This document shows positions 16,251 to 26,482 of a stretch of DNA of 64,000 nucleotides, piece after piece. Position 1 is the stretch's first letter. Every line of letters starts with the position of its first letter. The notes beneath the pieces were generated by a model. That model was not told the DNA's origin. It did no database searches and saw only the letters and a list, made by a program, of their open reading frames with translations. A program made the position numbers and the translations under genes. The DNA comes from Anaerolineae bacterium (GTDB lineage Bacteria > Chloroflexota > Anaerolineae > Caldilineales > Caldilineaceae): positions 1 to 64,000 of the forward strand of contig JAUIHI010000020.1 of assembly GCA_030432295.1 (NCBI GenBank), written 5' to 3'.

Positions 16251-16676
16251 CTATGAGTCAAAGTTCTGTGTGATCATCTTCTGCGGTGTGACGATGACGA
16301 GCACAGCGTCCCACTCCTGGCTGGACTCAGCATAGCGACGGGCTTCCTCGCCATCGGCGATATAGTGGGAGATCAGCCGCCAGCGCATGGCCACTTGCAG
16401 GGGATGGGTCTTTTCGTACAGTTCGACTGTGCCAGTCACCATCACTGTACGCACGTCCTCACGCCCGCCGTCGATGCACAGGCTGATGCGCGGGTCCCGG
16501 CGCAGATTGCGATATTCGGCTGTGTCGCTGGTAATGCAAATGTAAAAGCGGCCTTCTTCGTAGATATACCAGACCGGGCTGAGCTGGGGCGCACCGTCAC
16601 GGCCCACTGTGCCCACAATCGCGTGGCGCGGCTCCTGTAAAAACCTATCGATTTCGCCCTGATTCATCGTTGACAT
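16251..16676 (-). CDS. pyridoxamine 5'-phosphate oxidase-fold (FMN/F420) protein
   Basis: A 141-residue split-barrel protein. The N-terminal HAIVGTVGRDGAPQLSPVWYIYEEGRFYI stretch (about residues 18-46) is the flavin-binding core of the PPOX/F420-dependent reductase superfamily. It is shorter than true PNPOx and lacks its C-terminal part. Such proteins reduce diverse substrates with FMN or F420, and the role here is unknown. The gene lies 25 bases upstream of the DegT gene and 8 bases downstream of the SDR gene, so it is almost certainly co-transcribed with them. An alternative ATG three codons downstream is possible. Confidence 0.85.
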   Translation of the reverse strand: MSTMNQGEIDRFLQEPRHAIVGTVGRDGAPQLSPVWYIYEEGRFYICITSDTAEYRNLRRDPRISLCIDGGREDVRTVMVTGTVELYEKTHPLQVAMRWRLISHYIADGEEARRYAESSQEWDAVLVIVTPQKMITQNFDS

Positions 16677-16684
16677 GAGAATAG

Positions 16685-17467
16685 TTATCCCGGCGCGCTT
16701 AATCCGACCATCAGCCCACCGTCCACGCGCAGCACCGAGCCGGTGGCATAGTCCGCATCATCGCTGGCCAGATAGGCCACTGCTTTGCCGATGTCCTCCG
16801 GGATGCCAATCCGCCCCCAGGGAATCTTCGCGCCCCCCTCCCGAATCTGCTCTTCGCTGAAGTAATTACGCTCGCCGGGGGTGTCGATCCAGCCGGGGTT
16901 GACAACGTTGACGTTGATGCGATGGGGGGCCAATTCGATCGCCATGGTGCGCGCCAGGTGGTTGATGGCCGCTTTGGACATATTGTAGGCGGCGCTGAGT
17001 GCGAAGGCCATCTCCTCGTGCACCGAACTGATGATGACAATTTTGCCCCGGCTGCGCCCCAGCAACGGCTGTTTGACCATCTGTTGCGCGGCCAACTGAC
17101 AGGTGTGAAAGACACCCAATTGGGTCACATTGATAGTACGCTGAACGTTCTCCCACTTCGCCTCGATCACCGGCTCGCGCACCGAAAAGGCCGCATTGGC
17201 CACCACCACATCCAGACGCCCAAACCGTTCCAGCGCCGCCGCGTACATTCCCTCCAACGACGAGCGGTCGGCCACATCTGCCTGCCAGATCATTGCCTGG
17301 CGACCCATTCCCGTAATCTCATCCGCCACAGACTGGGCCTCGTCCGGGTGTGTGCGGTAGTTCACCACCACATCCGCCCCCTCCGCGGCCAAGCAAAGGG
17401 CAATGCCCCGCCCAATCCCTCTGGATGCCCCTGTAATCAGGGCTGTCTTGCCTTCAAATCGTTCCAT
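16685..17467 (-). CDS. short-chain dehydrogenase/reductase (SDR)
   Basis: A 260-residue classical SDR with the cofactor motif TGASRGIG (residues 11-18), VVANAA for the NAG region, the catalytic Ser in IISSVHEEM and YNMSK for the Tyr/Lys pair. The NPGWIDTPG segment and the C-terminal TGSVLRVDGG are also typical. It is a cytoplasmic NAD(P)-dependent oxidoreductase; sugar 1-dehydrogenases and keto-deoxy-acid 4-dehydrogenases are both in this group. An AGGAGAG site precedes the ATG. It is tightly packed between an Asp-box propeller gene and the PPOX-fold gene. Confidence 0.93.
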   Translation of the reverse strand: MERFEGKTALITGASRGIGRGIALCLAAEGADVVVNYRTHPDEAQSVADEITGMGRQAMIWQADVADRSSLEGMYAAALERFGRLDVVVANAAFSVREPVIEAKWENVQRTINVTQLGVFHTCQLAAQQMVKQPLLGRSRGKIVIISSVHEEMAFALSAAYNMSKAAINHLARTMAIELAPHRINVNVVNPGWIDTPGERNYFSEEQIREGGAKIPWGRIGIPEDIGKAVAYLASDDADYATGSVLRVDGGLMVGLSAPG

Positions 17468-17476
17468 TGCTCTCTC

Positions 17477-18649
17477 CTATCCGATATGCCGATCAATGGC
17501 CGCAATCAACTCATCTTCCCGCCAGGTCACAGCAACGGCGTAGTAGTCTCGCGCCAGATAGCGGCTTTCGGCGCTACGATTTTCGTGCTGCCAGGGCTTG
17601 CGCACGGACGGATTGTAGTAGTAGATCGTCACGCCCTGGCCTGGACCAGCACCCCGTTGCACAACGCTGGACGGATAGCCCAGATCAGTGGGCCGCTCTG
17701 ACGGCAGATCGTACCCATACAGGGGCGCGGAGAAGGTGAGCAGCAGGGCTAGCCAACTGCGTCCCCCATCCCGGCTGACTTTGCCTTCGATGCGATAGGG
17801 TGCGGTGCGGTTGCCATAGGTCATCAGAATATCGCCGTTCGCCAATTGCACCAGATCCGCCGGGTGTTGCCGTGCGCCAGTCACCTGCACCGGCGGCGAC
17901 CAGGTGCGACCGCCATCATCCGAACGCGAACTGTAGAGCGCCTGATCCGGGGGAGTGCTGCGCATCAACGCCAGCACCCCGCCGTCGGGCAGTACGGTCA
18001 GGGCCGTCTCGTTCTTGTTGATTCCGACGAGCGACGGCTCACCCCAGGTGGCTCCGTCGTCGTGAGAGCGCACCAGATAGCTACAATCCCCATCGCCCGG
18101 CACCTCGCTCGCACGATTCCCCAAGAGGGATTCGACCGGGCGGCCATAGATGGGCATCAGCAGCGTGCCATCCGCCAGGGAGACGATCTTGCCAAAGGGA
18201 GAGCCAGCCGCCAGCAGGTCCACACCGAGCGGATAAGGCGCCTCCCAGGTCAGCCCCCGGTCGTGGGAGCGGGTGACCCGAATCTCGACACGGCTTTTCT
18301 CCATTGCCTCCCGGCGACGCCAGTTGCCAGCCTCGTCGTAGTTGCCCTGTCGGTGATAGGACAAAATCAATGTACCGCCAGGGGTGACACCAAAGGCGGG
18401 GTTGCGGTCATCGAAGTCGCTGTCGGCGACCACAGCCGGTGGCGACCAGGTGTACCCGGCATCCAAAGAACGCACTACTTCGATGCGGCCATCCAGCCCC
18501 AAATGGCCGGCCCCGCCCCGCAGCACCGCGACCACCGCGTCGCCGGTGAGGGCCAGCACAGGGAAAAGGCCGCCGTCCTGATAGGCGATGACTTCCGACG
18601 TGCCCGGCAGGCCGCGCACATCCAAAATGGGTGTTGATTGCTCTGACAT
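17477..18649 (-). CDS. sialidase-like propeller protein with Asp boxes
   Basis: A 390-residue propeller protein without a signal peptide. Asp-box motifs are seen as SLDAGYTWS, SHDRGLTWE, SHDDGATWG, SDDGGRTWS and SRDGGRSWL. It is the second of three such cytoplasmic proteins in the island. The fold is clear. Enzyme activity on sialic acid is not assured, because no sialic acid lyase or kinase is intact nearby (only a DapA-family remnant). It ends 9 bases before the SDR gene on the same strand. Confidence 0.88.
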   Translation of the reverse strand: MSEQSTPILDVRGLPGTSEVIAYQDGGLFPVLALTGDAVVAVLRGGAGHLGLDGRIEVVRSLDAGYTWSPPAVVADSDFDDRNPAFGVTPGGTLILSYHRQGNYDEAGNWRRREAMEKSRVEIRVTRSHDRGLTWEAPYPLGVDLLAAGSPFGKIVSLADGTLLMPIYGRPVESLLGNRASEVPGDGDCSYLVRSHDDGATWGEPSLVGINKNETALTVLPDGGVLALMRSTPPDQALYSSRSDDGGRTWSPPVQVTGARQHPADLVQLANGDILMTYGNRTAPYRIEGKVSRDGGRSWLALLLTFSAPLYGYDLPSERPTDLGYPSSVVQRGAGPGQGVTIYYYNPSVRKPWQHENRSAESRYLARDYYAVAVTWREDELIAAIDRHIG

Positions 18650-18705
18650 AAAAGGAACCTCTTTTCGTAAGGGGATTGGATCGTTGACGTGCCAGATTTA
18701 GGGCT

Positions 18706-19692
18706 TCAGTCCCATTCGTAAACAGCCCCCAGAAGCCCCGGCTCCCGCTGGCCGAGACGTTCGTAGAGAGCGGGGCCATCCTCCGGTGCAAAGCGGTGGG
18801 TGATGGCAGGGGACAGGTTGAGCTTGCCCTGGCCCAACAGGTCGAGACTCTGACGGGTGTTGTCGTGGATCGAGAAGCGCCAGATGTGGGCCGGGTAGCT
18901 CTCCGCGGGGTCGTTGGAGCAGCCGACCAGACGCAGTTCTTTGCTGTGAAAGTTCTTGAGATAGGACTGGTGGATGGCCGCGGCCATAGCCGGATCAGGC
19001 GGGTCGGGACGGTAGATGCCGAGGATCGCCACCCGGCCCCACTTGCGGGTCAACTCCATCGCCTGCACCAGCCCGCGGTAGCTTCCCGTGGCATCGACAG
19101 TCACGTCGATGCCTCTGTCACCCACAATGCCAGCCAGCGTAGCCGCAAAGTCGCTTGCCAGCGGGTCCAGCGCATGGCGGACACCCATTTGACGGGCGAT
19201 CTCCAGTCGCGTCTCTTCGGTGTCCAAGGCGAGCAGGGGGATGCCCAGGGCCGTGGCAAGCGCGCTGCCCATCAGACCGACCACCCCTTGCCCCAATACA
19301 CAAAGCGTTTCGCCCAGCCGGTAGTCGCACAGACGCAGGGCGTGGAGGACGAGAGTTGGCAGATAGGCAAAGGCAGCCTGATCGAAGTCCACGCCGTTGG
19401 GGATTTTCAGCGCGGCTTCCACAGGTGTCAGCACATATTCGTGATGGGGACCGGCGGTGCGCACCCGATCCCCCGGCTGAAGCTGGTCCACGCCAGGGCC
19501 AACAGCTTCCACCACACCCGCGCCCAAATAGCCGATGGCTGGCCCCGCGCCGGCCAGATAGCGGATGACTTCGCTGCCTGTGCTGATGGCTGTGATTTTA
19601 TGGCGCACCAGCACCTGGCCGGGGCCGGGGGTGGGGATGGGCAACGCTTGCACTTCAAGCTGTCGCGGGCCAGTGAGGATGAGTGCTTTCAC
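18706..19692 (-). CDS. MDR-family dehydrogenase (zinc-free)
   Basis: A 328-residue medium-chain dehydrogenase/reductase starting with GTG (MKALILTGPRQLEVQALP). It has GYLGAGVVEAVGPGVDQLQPGDRV in the GroES-like part and a Rossmann domain with VLGQGVVGLMGS. The structural zinc cysteines are absent, as in the enzyme at 7492-8523. The C-terminus KLNLSPAITHRF and GLLGAVYEWD parallels that protein, so the two are probably paralogues. It is the first gene of the minus-strand run leading to the DegT aminotransferase gene and is separated from the ABC transporter unit by a hairpin. Confidence 0.9.
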   Translation of the reverse strand: MKALILTGPRQLEVQALPIPTPGPGQVLVRHKITAISTGSEVIRYLAGAGPAIGYLGAGVVEAVGPGVDQLQPGDRVRTAGPHHEYVLTPVEAALKIPNGVDFDQAAFAYLPTLVLHALRLCDYRLGETLCVLGQGVVGLMGSALATALGIPLLALDTEETRLEIARQMGVRHALDPLASDFAATLAGIVGDRGIDVTVDATGSYRGLVQAMELTRKWGRVAILGIYRPDPPDPAMAAAIHQSYLKNFHSKELRLVGCSNDPAESYPAHIWRFSIHDNTRQSLDLLGQGKLNLSPAITHRFAPEDGPALYERLGQREPGLLGAVYEWD

Positions 19693-19752
19693 GGGTGGTC
19701 TGCCTTATTTCCGAAGAGTCGAACGTCTTTGTTTTCAACAGGTGATGCTGAA

Positions 19753-19789
19753 AGAGACAGGGGGGCCAGAATCTGACCCCCCTGTCTCT
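19753..19789 (-). terminator. strong hairpin after the ABC transporter operon
   Basis: A perfect 13-bp stem (agagacagggggg with its complement, 19753-19765 and 19777-19789) encloses an 11-base loop. It lies 56 bases downstream of the binding-protein stop and 61 bases upstream of the next gene. No clear U-tract follows on either strand, so it may only insulate or stabilise the 3' end. Confidence 0.6.
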
Positions 19790-19844
19790 CTGTCTGACTA
19801 GGATTGAGGGGCGATGGGTTCTACACCCATCACCAGCTCAACAT

Positions 19845-21956
19845 TTATTCGTTGATAAACCAGGTGGCGGGTACCATCGGATACCATTCGCCCGAAATGG
19901 ACGAGGTAGGCACATTGCGAACCCGGTTCTTGACGATCTTCAACTGGCCGAAGCGGGGGTCGTCCACCACCAGGCCGATGGACCACAGGTTGTCCATGTG
20001 GATTTCGAAGACCTGCTGCATCAGAGCGTTGCGGGTGTCTTCGTCGCCTTCGCCCAGAATCTGATCGCGCAGCACGCGCAGCTGCTTGACATCCTCCGGC
20101 GGCTCCGAACCCTGCTCGCCATCTGTGTCCAGCCACAATGCCCACTCAGGTGCCCACTGCCAGCCTGTCAAAGCAAAGGTGTTGCCATTCAGGGTGGGGT
20201 GCACTGGGCCGCCGCCAAAGTGGCCGCCCCGAGCCGAGACATCGTGCTCTCCATTGTTGTGACGTGTGCCCCACAGCGCGCCAGCTTCGGGTGCGACCGA
20301 AGCATTGATGCCGACTGCGGCCCAATAGCCCCGCACCAGTTCCATCAGCACAGGCGTTTCCGCTGGCCAGGAAGTGGTGGCAGAGATGATCAACAGCAGC
20401 TTTTCACCGTTGGGAGCCAGACGGAAGCCGTCTCCATCCCGCTCAGTCAAGCCGAGGTCATCCAGCATTGTGTTAGCCAGTTCCGGATCGTACTGTGCCC
20501 AGGACTGGAAGAGTTCCGATTCGCCGTGATAGGGAGCGCCACGGGCCGGTGCAATCTGGGAAGGGAAGACGCCGCCCTTGTATTGCAGCTTGACGATTTC
20601 CTCTCGATTGATTGCCACTGACAAAGCCTGGCGGAACTCCTTCTGGTTGTAAAGCTCCTGCTTTACCTCGTCGCCGCTGGTGTAGTTGAACATAATATTG
20701 CCATAGGCGTTGGGCATCCAGTTGGCATAGGCAAAGCGATAGTCGGCCTTTTCTTTGTTCTCCGACAGGATGGCCAGATTAGCAGGACCACCCGTCCAGC
20801 CAATGCCTACATAGTCCAATTCGCCAGCAATGGTTTTGAGCAGGGCTGCTTCCGTGTCCGCAATGCGGACGGTACGGATGGTGTCGATATAGGGCAACTG
20901 ATTGCCGGCGGTGTCGACTTTCCAGTAATAGGGATTGCGCCGATAGGTTTGAATCTGCTGGGGAGGACGCTCGTTGAGAATCCACGCGGCCAGGCTGGGA
21001 TTGTTCGGGTTTTCACTGGAACGCATGTAGTTGAAGAGATCCACCCAAGTGTCAAAGCCCTCTTCTTCCATCTTGGCTTCAATGTCGGCCATTTCCGTAT
21101 AATTCGGGTGGAATCCCATCAGGTAATGCTTGGGCATAGTCGTGAGGTCTGTGCGCGGAAAGCCCCAGCTTCCCAAATACGTTGTGAACAACGCATAGGG
21201 TTTGGAGAAGGAAAACTGAATGGTGAAATCATCCGGGGCGACCAGTTCGGCCAGCACACCATCTCTTGTCAACAGCGCATGGGGGCTGGGCGTCAGTTCT
21301 TCGTTGAGCACGAAGTCATTCCACCAGAACATAATATCTTCTGAGGTAAACGGAACGCCGTCACTCCACTTGATGCCCTTGCGCAGGGTGAGGGTCAACT
21401 GAGTATAGTCATCATTCCATTCCCAGCCGCTAGCCACATTGGGGACAATCTCTTCTTGTGGATTGTGTACGGTCAGGGGTTCAATCAAGAAGTAGGTGAC
21501 GTCGGCAGCCACAGGACGCTGCCCATCAATGCTGGCTACGAACGTCCCGCCATATTTGCCGATAGTTTCATCCGGCTCTACGACAACGGGTTCAACCGGC
21601 AAGCGATCCTCCACAGCAGGCAGATCGCCGCTGGCGACGAGCGCAGCCAGTTCTGGAGCCTCGTGATATTCCGTAATGCCGCCCGCGTCTGCCGGGCTGT
21701 TGAAGACTTGCATCGTCACGGGGCGCTCACCCGCATCCGCGGGTTTATCCATCAACACAGGCCCAGCCATCGAATCCGCAGTGGAGGGAGCCTCGGCGGC
21801 TGCGGGCTGTTCGGGAGCAGCCTGCTCTGTGGTAGAGGCTGGCTCGGCTGGGGCTGCGGGTGATTCTGGTGACGCGGGTGCGCCACAAGCACTCAGTAGC
21901 ATCGCAAGTACGATCAATAGATTGAGCAGTGTCACTCTTTTCGATCTAAATAACAT
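19845..21956 (-). CDS. ABC transporter extracellular binding lipoprotein (peptide/oligosaccharide, SBP family 5)
   Basis: A 703-residue lipoprotein. Residues 1-23 are a signal sequence ending in the lipobox LLSAC with Cys24 as the lipidated residue. An Ala/Pro/Ser-rich linker follows to about residue 65, and then a family 5 solute-binding fold with WEWNDDYTQLTLTLRKGIKWSDGVPFTSEDI. The size is larger than DppA/OppA (about 540), a common feature of homologues that bind oligosaccharides in Chloroflexota. AAAGGAG precedes the ATG. It is the last gene of a minus-strand unit with both permeases and both ATPases, so the importer is complete. Confidence 0.94.
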   Translation of the reverse strand: MLFRSKRVTLLNLLIVLAMLLSACGAPASPESPAAPAEPASTTEQAAPEQPAAAEAPSTADSMAGPVLMDKPADAGERPVTMQVFNSPADAGGITEYHEAPELAALVASGDLPAVEDRLPVEPVVVEPDETIGKYGGTFVASIDGQRPVAADVTYFLIEPLTVHNPQEEIVPNVASGWEWNDDYTQLTLTLRKGIKWSDGVPFTSEDIMFWWNDFVLNEELTPSPHALLTRDGVLAELVAPDDFTIQFSFSKPYALFTTYLGSWGFPRTDLTTMPKHYLMGFHPNYTEMADIEAKMEEEGFDTWVDLFNYMRSSENPNNPSLAAWILNERPPQQIQTYRRNPYYWKVDTAGNQLPYIDTIRTVRIADTEAALLKTIAGELDYVGIGWTGGPANLAILSENKEKADYRFAYANWMPNAYGNIMFNYTSGDEVKQELYNQKEFRQALSVAINREEIVKLQYKGGVFPSQIAPARGAPYHGESELFQSWAQYDPELANTMLDDLGLTERDGDGFRLAPNGEKLLLIISATTSWPAETPVLMELVRGYWAAVGINASVAPEAGALWGTRHNNGEHDVSARGGHFGGGPVHPTLNGNTFALTGWQWAPEWALWLDTDGEQGSEPPEDVKQLRVLRDQILGEGDEDTRNALMQQVFEIHMDNLWSIGLVVDDPRFGQLKIVKNRVRNVPTSSISGEWYPMVPATWFINE

Positions 21957-22093
21957 TCCATTTCTCCTTTGGCCATTCTGATCGGGCTATGCAACCTCGA
22001 TGGTCACATATACATTCTCATTCATAGGGTACGATTCGGTCTCTGCGGGGAAAATCATAGGTGGTGGCGCTGGCTTCTCCTTTCTACACACTG

Positions 22094-23176
22094 CTATGCG
22101 GCATTAACGGTAGACACAGGCGACATTGTAACCCCTTCGAGGGAGAGCGATTCGGCAAAGTGACATAACGAATAATGGGGCGGAGCGCCCTCCGTTGCCA
22201 CGTTGACCAAAGGCGGTGTTTCCGTACGGCAGACATCCTCGGCGTATTTGCAGCGGGGATGGAAATAGCAGCCGGTCGGCACGTCCATCGAATCGGCTAC
22301 ATCTCCTTCCAGCACAATGCGCTGCTTTTTCGTCTCGTCCTCCGAAATGGTGGGAACTGCAGAGAGAAGTGCTTCGGTATAGGGATGCTTGGGGTTGGCA
22401 AATATCTCTTCGGTCTGGCCCAATTCTACAATCTTTCCCACATACATCACCGCGACCCGGTCACTGATATACTCCACCACTGCCAGGTTGTGGGCCACAA
22501 ACAGATAAGTGAGATTCAGTTCGGTCTGCAATTCTTTGAGCAGATGCAAAATCTGCGCCTGGACCGACACATCCAGCGCAGAGACAGGTTCGTCGGCCAC
22601 AATAAACGCTGGCCGCAATGCCAGGGCACGGGCAATGGCGATGCGCTGACGCTGGCCGCCGCTAAACGCATGGGGATAGCGGCGCATATATGTAGGGTCC
22701 AAACGCACGCTGCGTAGAAGCTCGGCCACCCGTTCTTCCAGGTCTCGCTGGTTGCTCACAATTTTGCGGGTTATGAACGGCTCGCCTACGATCTCCAGAA
22801 TCGAGAGGCGGGGGTTCAGGGACGAATAGGGGTCCTGGAAGATCATCCCAGCGTGGCGTTGAAAATCGCGCAATTCCTTCTTGCCCAGCGCGTTGATATC
22901 CACAGGGTCCGCGCCTGGATTTACCCGATAGATCGTATGGCCGCTGGTCGGCTCTATGGCCCGCATAACACAACGACCAGTGGTCGTCTTGCCACAGCCG
23001 CTCTCGCCCACCAGCGCCAGGGTCTCACCCCGGCGCACAGAAAAGCTCACGCCATCCACCGCTTTGACCTGCCCGACAACCTTGCGCATGAAACCGCGGG
23101 TGATAGGGAAGTGTTTCTTAAGATTATCCACTTCCACAACGAAATCCGTCTTGGATGTATTTAGTCTCTCAGACAT
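22094..23176 (-). CDS. ABC transporter ATP-binding protein, OppF/DppF type
   Basis: A 360-residue ATPase with Walker [13 protein letters not shown] (about residue 55), the Q-loop in [16 protein letters not shown], the signature [15 protein letters not shown] and Walker [15 protein letters not shown]. The C-terminal oligopeptide/dipeptide extension carries the cysteine cluster [15 protein letters not shown], which in this subfamily can bind an iron-sulphur centre. It energises the importer together with the OppD-like partner, which ends 9 bases upstream. Confidence 0.95.
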   Translation of the reverse strand: MSERLNTSKTDFVVEVDNLKKHFPITRGFMRKVVGQVKAVDGVSFSVRRGETLALVGESGCGKTTTGRCVMRAIEPTSGHTIYRVNPGADPVDINALGKKELRDFQRHAGMIFQDPYSSLNPRLSILEIVGEPFITRKIVSNQRDLEERVAELLRSVRLDPTYMRRYPHAFSGGQRQRIAIARALALRPAFIVADEPVSALDVSVQAQILHLLKELQTELNLTYLFVAHNLAVVEYISDRVAVMYVGKIVELGQTEEIFANPKHPYTEALLSAVPTISEDETKKQRIVLEGDVADSMDVPTGCYFHPRCKYAEDVCRTETPPLVNVATEGAPPHYSLCHFAESLSLEGVTMSPVSTVNAA

Positions 23177-23185
23177 ATCTGTTTC

Positions 23186-24256
23186 TCAAACGTAAAGGTG
23201 GCAGCGGACCGAATGATTGGGGCCAACTGTAATTTGTGGCGGTTCGCTCAGATCGCAGACGCCGGGCATAAAGTCGGGGCATCGGGGATGAAAGGAGCAG
23301 CCAGTAGGTCGGTCGTACGGACTCGGCACTGTGCCGGTGATGGCCACAATCTCTTGGGATTTGCCGCCGCCCAATTGGGGAACCGAATTCAGGAGACCCT
23401 TTGTATAGGGATGCTTGGGGTTGCGGAAAAGTTCGCCAGCCGGCGCATTTTCCACATCTTTGCCCAAATACATAATCATCACCCTATCGCACAGTTCTGA
23501 GATGACAGCCATGTCATGGGTAATGACAATCATCGCCATATTCATCTCTTGCTGCAAGTCTTTCATCAGTTCCAAAATTTGGGCCTGAATAGTCACATCG
23601 ACCGCGGTTGTCGGCTCGTCGGCAATCAGCAGGAGCGGATGGCAAGAGAGAGCCATCGCGATCATTGCTCGCTGGCGCATACCACCGCTCAGGGCAAACG
23701 GATAGGCATCGACATTCTGCTCTGGCTGCGGCATACCCACCCGTCGCAAGATATCGATGGCCCGGGCACGCGCTTCCGTCTCGTCTACTTTCTGGTGCAG
23801 CCGGATGACTTCAATAATCTGGTTGCCAATGGTGTAGGCCATACTGAAGGAGGTCATCGGCTCCTGGAAAACCATAGAAACCGTGGCCCCGCGAATCTCG
23901 CGGATTTTGTCACCCCGCCAATCCAGTTGAGCCAAATCCACAATCTCATCGTCGTGTTGGAGCAGAATCTCACCGTCAACAATGCGGCCGTGGGTAGGTA
24001 CAATGCGCAGGATCGATTGGGCCATAACACTTTTGCCACAGCCGCTTTCGCCAGCAACGCCCAGGATTTCACCCCGTTTGATGTCAAAACTGACACCATC
24101 CACCGCCCGCAGGATACCTTCCCGAGAGAAAAATTGGGTGTGCAGGTTGCGCATACTGAGCAGGACATTATCATCCTTCATCTCCTGGTCTCGCCCATGC
24201 CTGGCCGCTGCCTGTGTGTCGGAGAGATTCTTTTTTCTTGGTAAATGGGTAGCCAT
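23186..24256 (-). CDS. ABC transporter ATP-binding protein, OppD/DppD type
   Basis: A 356-residue ATPase with Walker [14 protein letters not shown], the signature [16 protein letters not shown], Walker [15 protein letters not shown] and the C-terminal [16 protein letters not shown] cluster. It is the D-type partner of the OppF-like subunit. The ATG at 24256 (MATHLPRK) has an aggggc site; a start 25 codons later (MKDDN) would give the more usual length but has its AGGAG directly adjacent. The gene starts 8 bases after the permease gene. Confidence 0.94.
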   Translation of the reverse strand: MATHLPRKKNLSDTQAAARHGRDQEMKDDNVLLSMRNLHTQFFSREGILRAVDGVSFDIKRGEILGVAGESGCGKSVMAQSILRIVPTHGRIVDGEILLQHDDEIVDLAQLDWRGDKIREIRGATVSMVFQEPMTSFSMAYTIGNQIIEVIRLHQKVDETEARARAIDILRRVGMPQPEQNVDAYPFALSGGMRQRAMIAMALSCHPLLLIADEPTTAVDVTIQAQILELMKDLQQEMNMAMIVITHDMAVISELCDRVMIMYLGKDVENAPAGELFRNPKHPYTKGLLNSVPQLGGGKSQEIVAITGTVPSPYDRPTGCSFHPRCPDFMPGVCDLSEPPQITVGPNHSVRCHLYV

Positions 24257-24264
24257 ATTTGCCC

Positions 24265-25407
24265 CTAAATCGACGCGTATGGGTCGGCTGCGTCGCGCAG
24301 ACCATCACCCACGAAGTTGAAGCACAGAATAGCCACCACCACCAGTGCCCCCGGCAACAGCAGCCAGGGCGATGAGGCCAGTACTCGAATAAATTGGGCA
24401 TCACGCAGGAGAACACCCCAGCTCACTGCCGGTTCTTGCAGCCCCAGCCCCAAGAAACTCAGGGCGGTTTCGCCCAGAATCATCCCCGGCACGCTCAGCG
24501 TGAGAGAAGCGATGACGTGGCTGTAGAAAGAGGGCAGCATATGCTTGAAAATCGTGCGGAGTTCTGTAGAGCCGTTGAGTTGGGCGGCCATGACGAAATC
24601 CTCTTCACGCAGAGACATAAACTTACCCCGCACAACCCGGGCCAATCCAGTCCAGCCCACCAGCGAGAGAATCACCACAATCCCAAAGTAGACCTGCACC
24701 ACAGTCCAGGTCGGGGGCAGGGCCACGCTCAAAGCCATCCAGAGGGGGAGGGTGGGGATAGAGCGCAGGAATTCGATAACGCGCTGGATGATTACATCCG
24801 TTATCCCGCCATAATAGCCTGACAGACCGCCGATCAGAATACCGATCAGCGAACTGATGGCAATGCCTACCAGCCCGATCGAAAGGGAGATACGCCCCCC
24901 GTGAATGACACGCGAGAGTACGTCCCGCCCCTGGTTGTCGGCACCAAACAGAAAGACTGTGCCCTCCTCCACCCCATAGAGATGGATGTCACTCTCAAAG
25001 AGACCCCATAATTCGTATGGATCCCCGTGGACGAAGAAGCGGATCGGATACTTCAAACTTTCGTCGATGGTATAGGTTGTCTTGAAAGTATTGATGTCAT
25101 ATTCAGATGACACGCCATAGACAAAAGGCCGCCATTGGAATTGCCCGTTGTCGAAGAAGTGTAGCGATTGGGGCGGGGCCAGGGTCAGGTCCGCATCGTA
25201 GTGGCCCGGCGCATACGGTGCAACGAATTCGGCAAAGATAGCTGCTAAATAGAAGATGATTAATATAATCAGTGACAAAACAGCCACCCGGTGTCGAACA
25301 AACTTCCAGCGGATAAGCTGCCACTGGGACGCGACCAACAGCTTCTCTTCTTTGACAGGCACAGTTTCCAGAGGGGAAGTCTCTGGGCTTGCATCCAACA
25401 TAGTCAT
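24265..25407 (-). CDS. ABC transporter permease, DppC/OppC type
   Basis: A 380-residue inner-membrane permease. A cytoplasmic N-terminus is followed by the first membrane helix (VLSLIILIIFYLAAIFAEF) and a long extracellular loop (about residues 65-155) that is larger than in E. coli DppC. The core binding-protein-dependent transport domain carries the EAA loop (DFVMAAQLNGSTELRTIFKH). Its start overlaps the end of the DppB-like gene by 4 bases, a sign of translational coupling. Confidence 0.94.
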   Translation of the reverse strand: MTMLDASPETSPLETVPVKEEKLLVASQWQLIRWKFVRHRVAVLSLIILIIFYLAAIFAEFVAPYAPGHYDADLTLAPPQSLHFFDNGQFQWRPFVYGVSSEYDINTFKTTYTIDESLKYPIRFFVHGDPYELWGLFESDIHLYGVEEGTVFLFGADNQGRDVLSRVIHGGRISLSIGLVGIAISSLIGILIGGLSGYYGGITDVIIQRVIEFLRSIPTLPLWMALSVALPPTWTVVQVYFGIVVILSLVGWTGLARVVRGKFMSLREEDFVMAAQLNGSTELRTIFKHMLPSFYSHVIASLTLSVPGMILGETALSFLGLGLQEPAVSWGVLLRDAQFIRVLASSPWLLLPGALVVVAILCFNFVGDGLRDAADPYASI

Positions 25408-26390
25408 ATCGCCTCCCGAATGCGGGGATCAAGCCAGGCCAGAATAATGTCGGAAATAAGCGTTCCGATCAAAGTCAGGGCACTCAGAATAAATACTACG
25501 CTGCCGGCCAGAAACATATCCTGGCTGAGCAGCGCACCGACAAAGAGTGGGGCCAAGGTGGGCAGCCCCAACACCATAGACGTCAGCAGCTCGCCGTTGA
25601 CAAGCGCAGGCAGGGTCCAGCCAATCGTGCTTGCCACAGGGTTCATGGCAATGCGCAATGGATATTTGACCAATACCCGTCCCTCTTTGAGACCCTTGGC
25701 CCGGGCCACCATTACATAGGGTTTCTGCAATTCATCCAGCAGGTTGGCCCGCATCACGCGGATGAGACCAGCCGTGCCCGATGTGCCGACGATCAGCGCG
25801 GGTAGCCAGATGTGGCTCAGAAGGTCGAGAAGCTTAGCGAGGCTCCAGGGGGCTGTGATATATTCGTCAGAGAATAGCCCAACCGCTACATTGCCCGTCC
25901 ATAGAAAGTAGAGCCACAGAAAAATGAGCGCGAGCAGAAAATTGGGGGTAGCCAATCCCAGAAAGCCAATCAGCGTCGCCACATAATCCCCCGGCGAGTA
26001 TTGATTGTTGGCTGAATAAATGCCGATGGGGATGCTGATCACATAGACAAGCAACAGGGATGTGACGGAGATTGCAAGTGTCCAGGGCAGCCGGGCGCCA
26101 ATCAGCTTTGCCACAGGCTGATTCCACTCCATCGATCGTCCCAAGTCCCCTTGCAGCACACCACTGAACCAACGCCAGTAGCGTACGCTCCAGGATTGCC
26201 CCAACCCATAGCGGGCACGCAGTGCCTCAACCTCAGAAGGATCTACAGACTGCATCTGCGACGTGAGTCGATCCACATAGGAGTCCAAATAATCACCCGG
26301 AGGCGCTTCGATGATCGCAAAAGAGATCACACTGATCACCGCCAGCGTGGGAATCATAAACAATATACGGCGCAGAATAAACGGTAACAT
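25404..26390 (-). CDS. ABC transporter permease, DppB/OppB type
   Basis: A 328-residue permease beginning MLPFILRRILFMIPTLAVIS with the expected first membrane helix. The periplasmic segment contains LRARYGLGQSWSVRYWRW and GDLGRSMEWNQPV (family GDLGxS), followed by four to five helices and the EAA loop KPYVMVARAKGLKEGRVLVK. The frame continues to 26462. The ATG at 26390 is chosen because AGGAAC lies eight bases upstream and the protein then begins at the family N-terminus. It is the first permease after the propeller gene. Confidence 0.93.
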   Translation of the reverse strand: MLPFILRRILFMIPTLAVISVISFAIIEAPPGDYLDSYVDRLTSQMQSVDPSEVEALRARYGLGQSWSVRYWRWFSGVLQGDLGRSMEWNQPVAKLIGARLPWTLAISVTSLLLVYVISIPIGIYSANNQYSPGDYVATLIGFLGLATPNFLLALIFLWLYFLWTGNVAVGLFSDEYITAPWSLAKLLDLLSHIWLPALIVGTSGTAGLIRVMRANLLDELQKPYVMVARAKGLKEGRVLVKYPLRIAMNPVASTIGWTLPALVNGELLTSMVLGLPTLAPLFVGALLSQDMFLAGSVVFILSALTLIGTLISDIILAWLDPRIREAI

Positions 26391-26482
26391 TCGATAGGTT
26401 CCTGCATTGCGGATACCGCAGAACCACCGGGCGGTGGCAAAGCCTGCGGTATTGATGGGCAACCAGACAGTTTGGTAGTTGT

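Noticed and set aside
15080-16273. Plus-strand frame of nearly 400 codons
   Set aside because: It is antisense to the DegT aminotransferase gene, whose PLP lysine and family motifs are clear.
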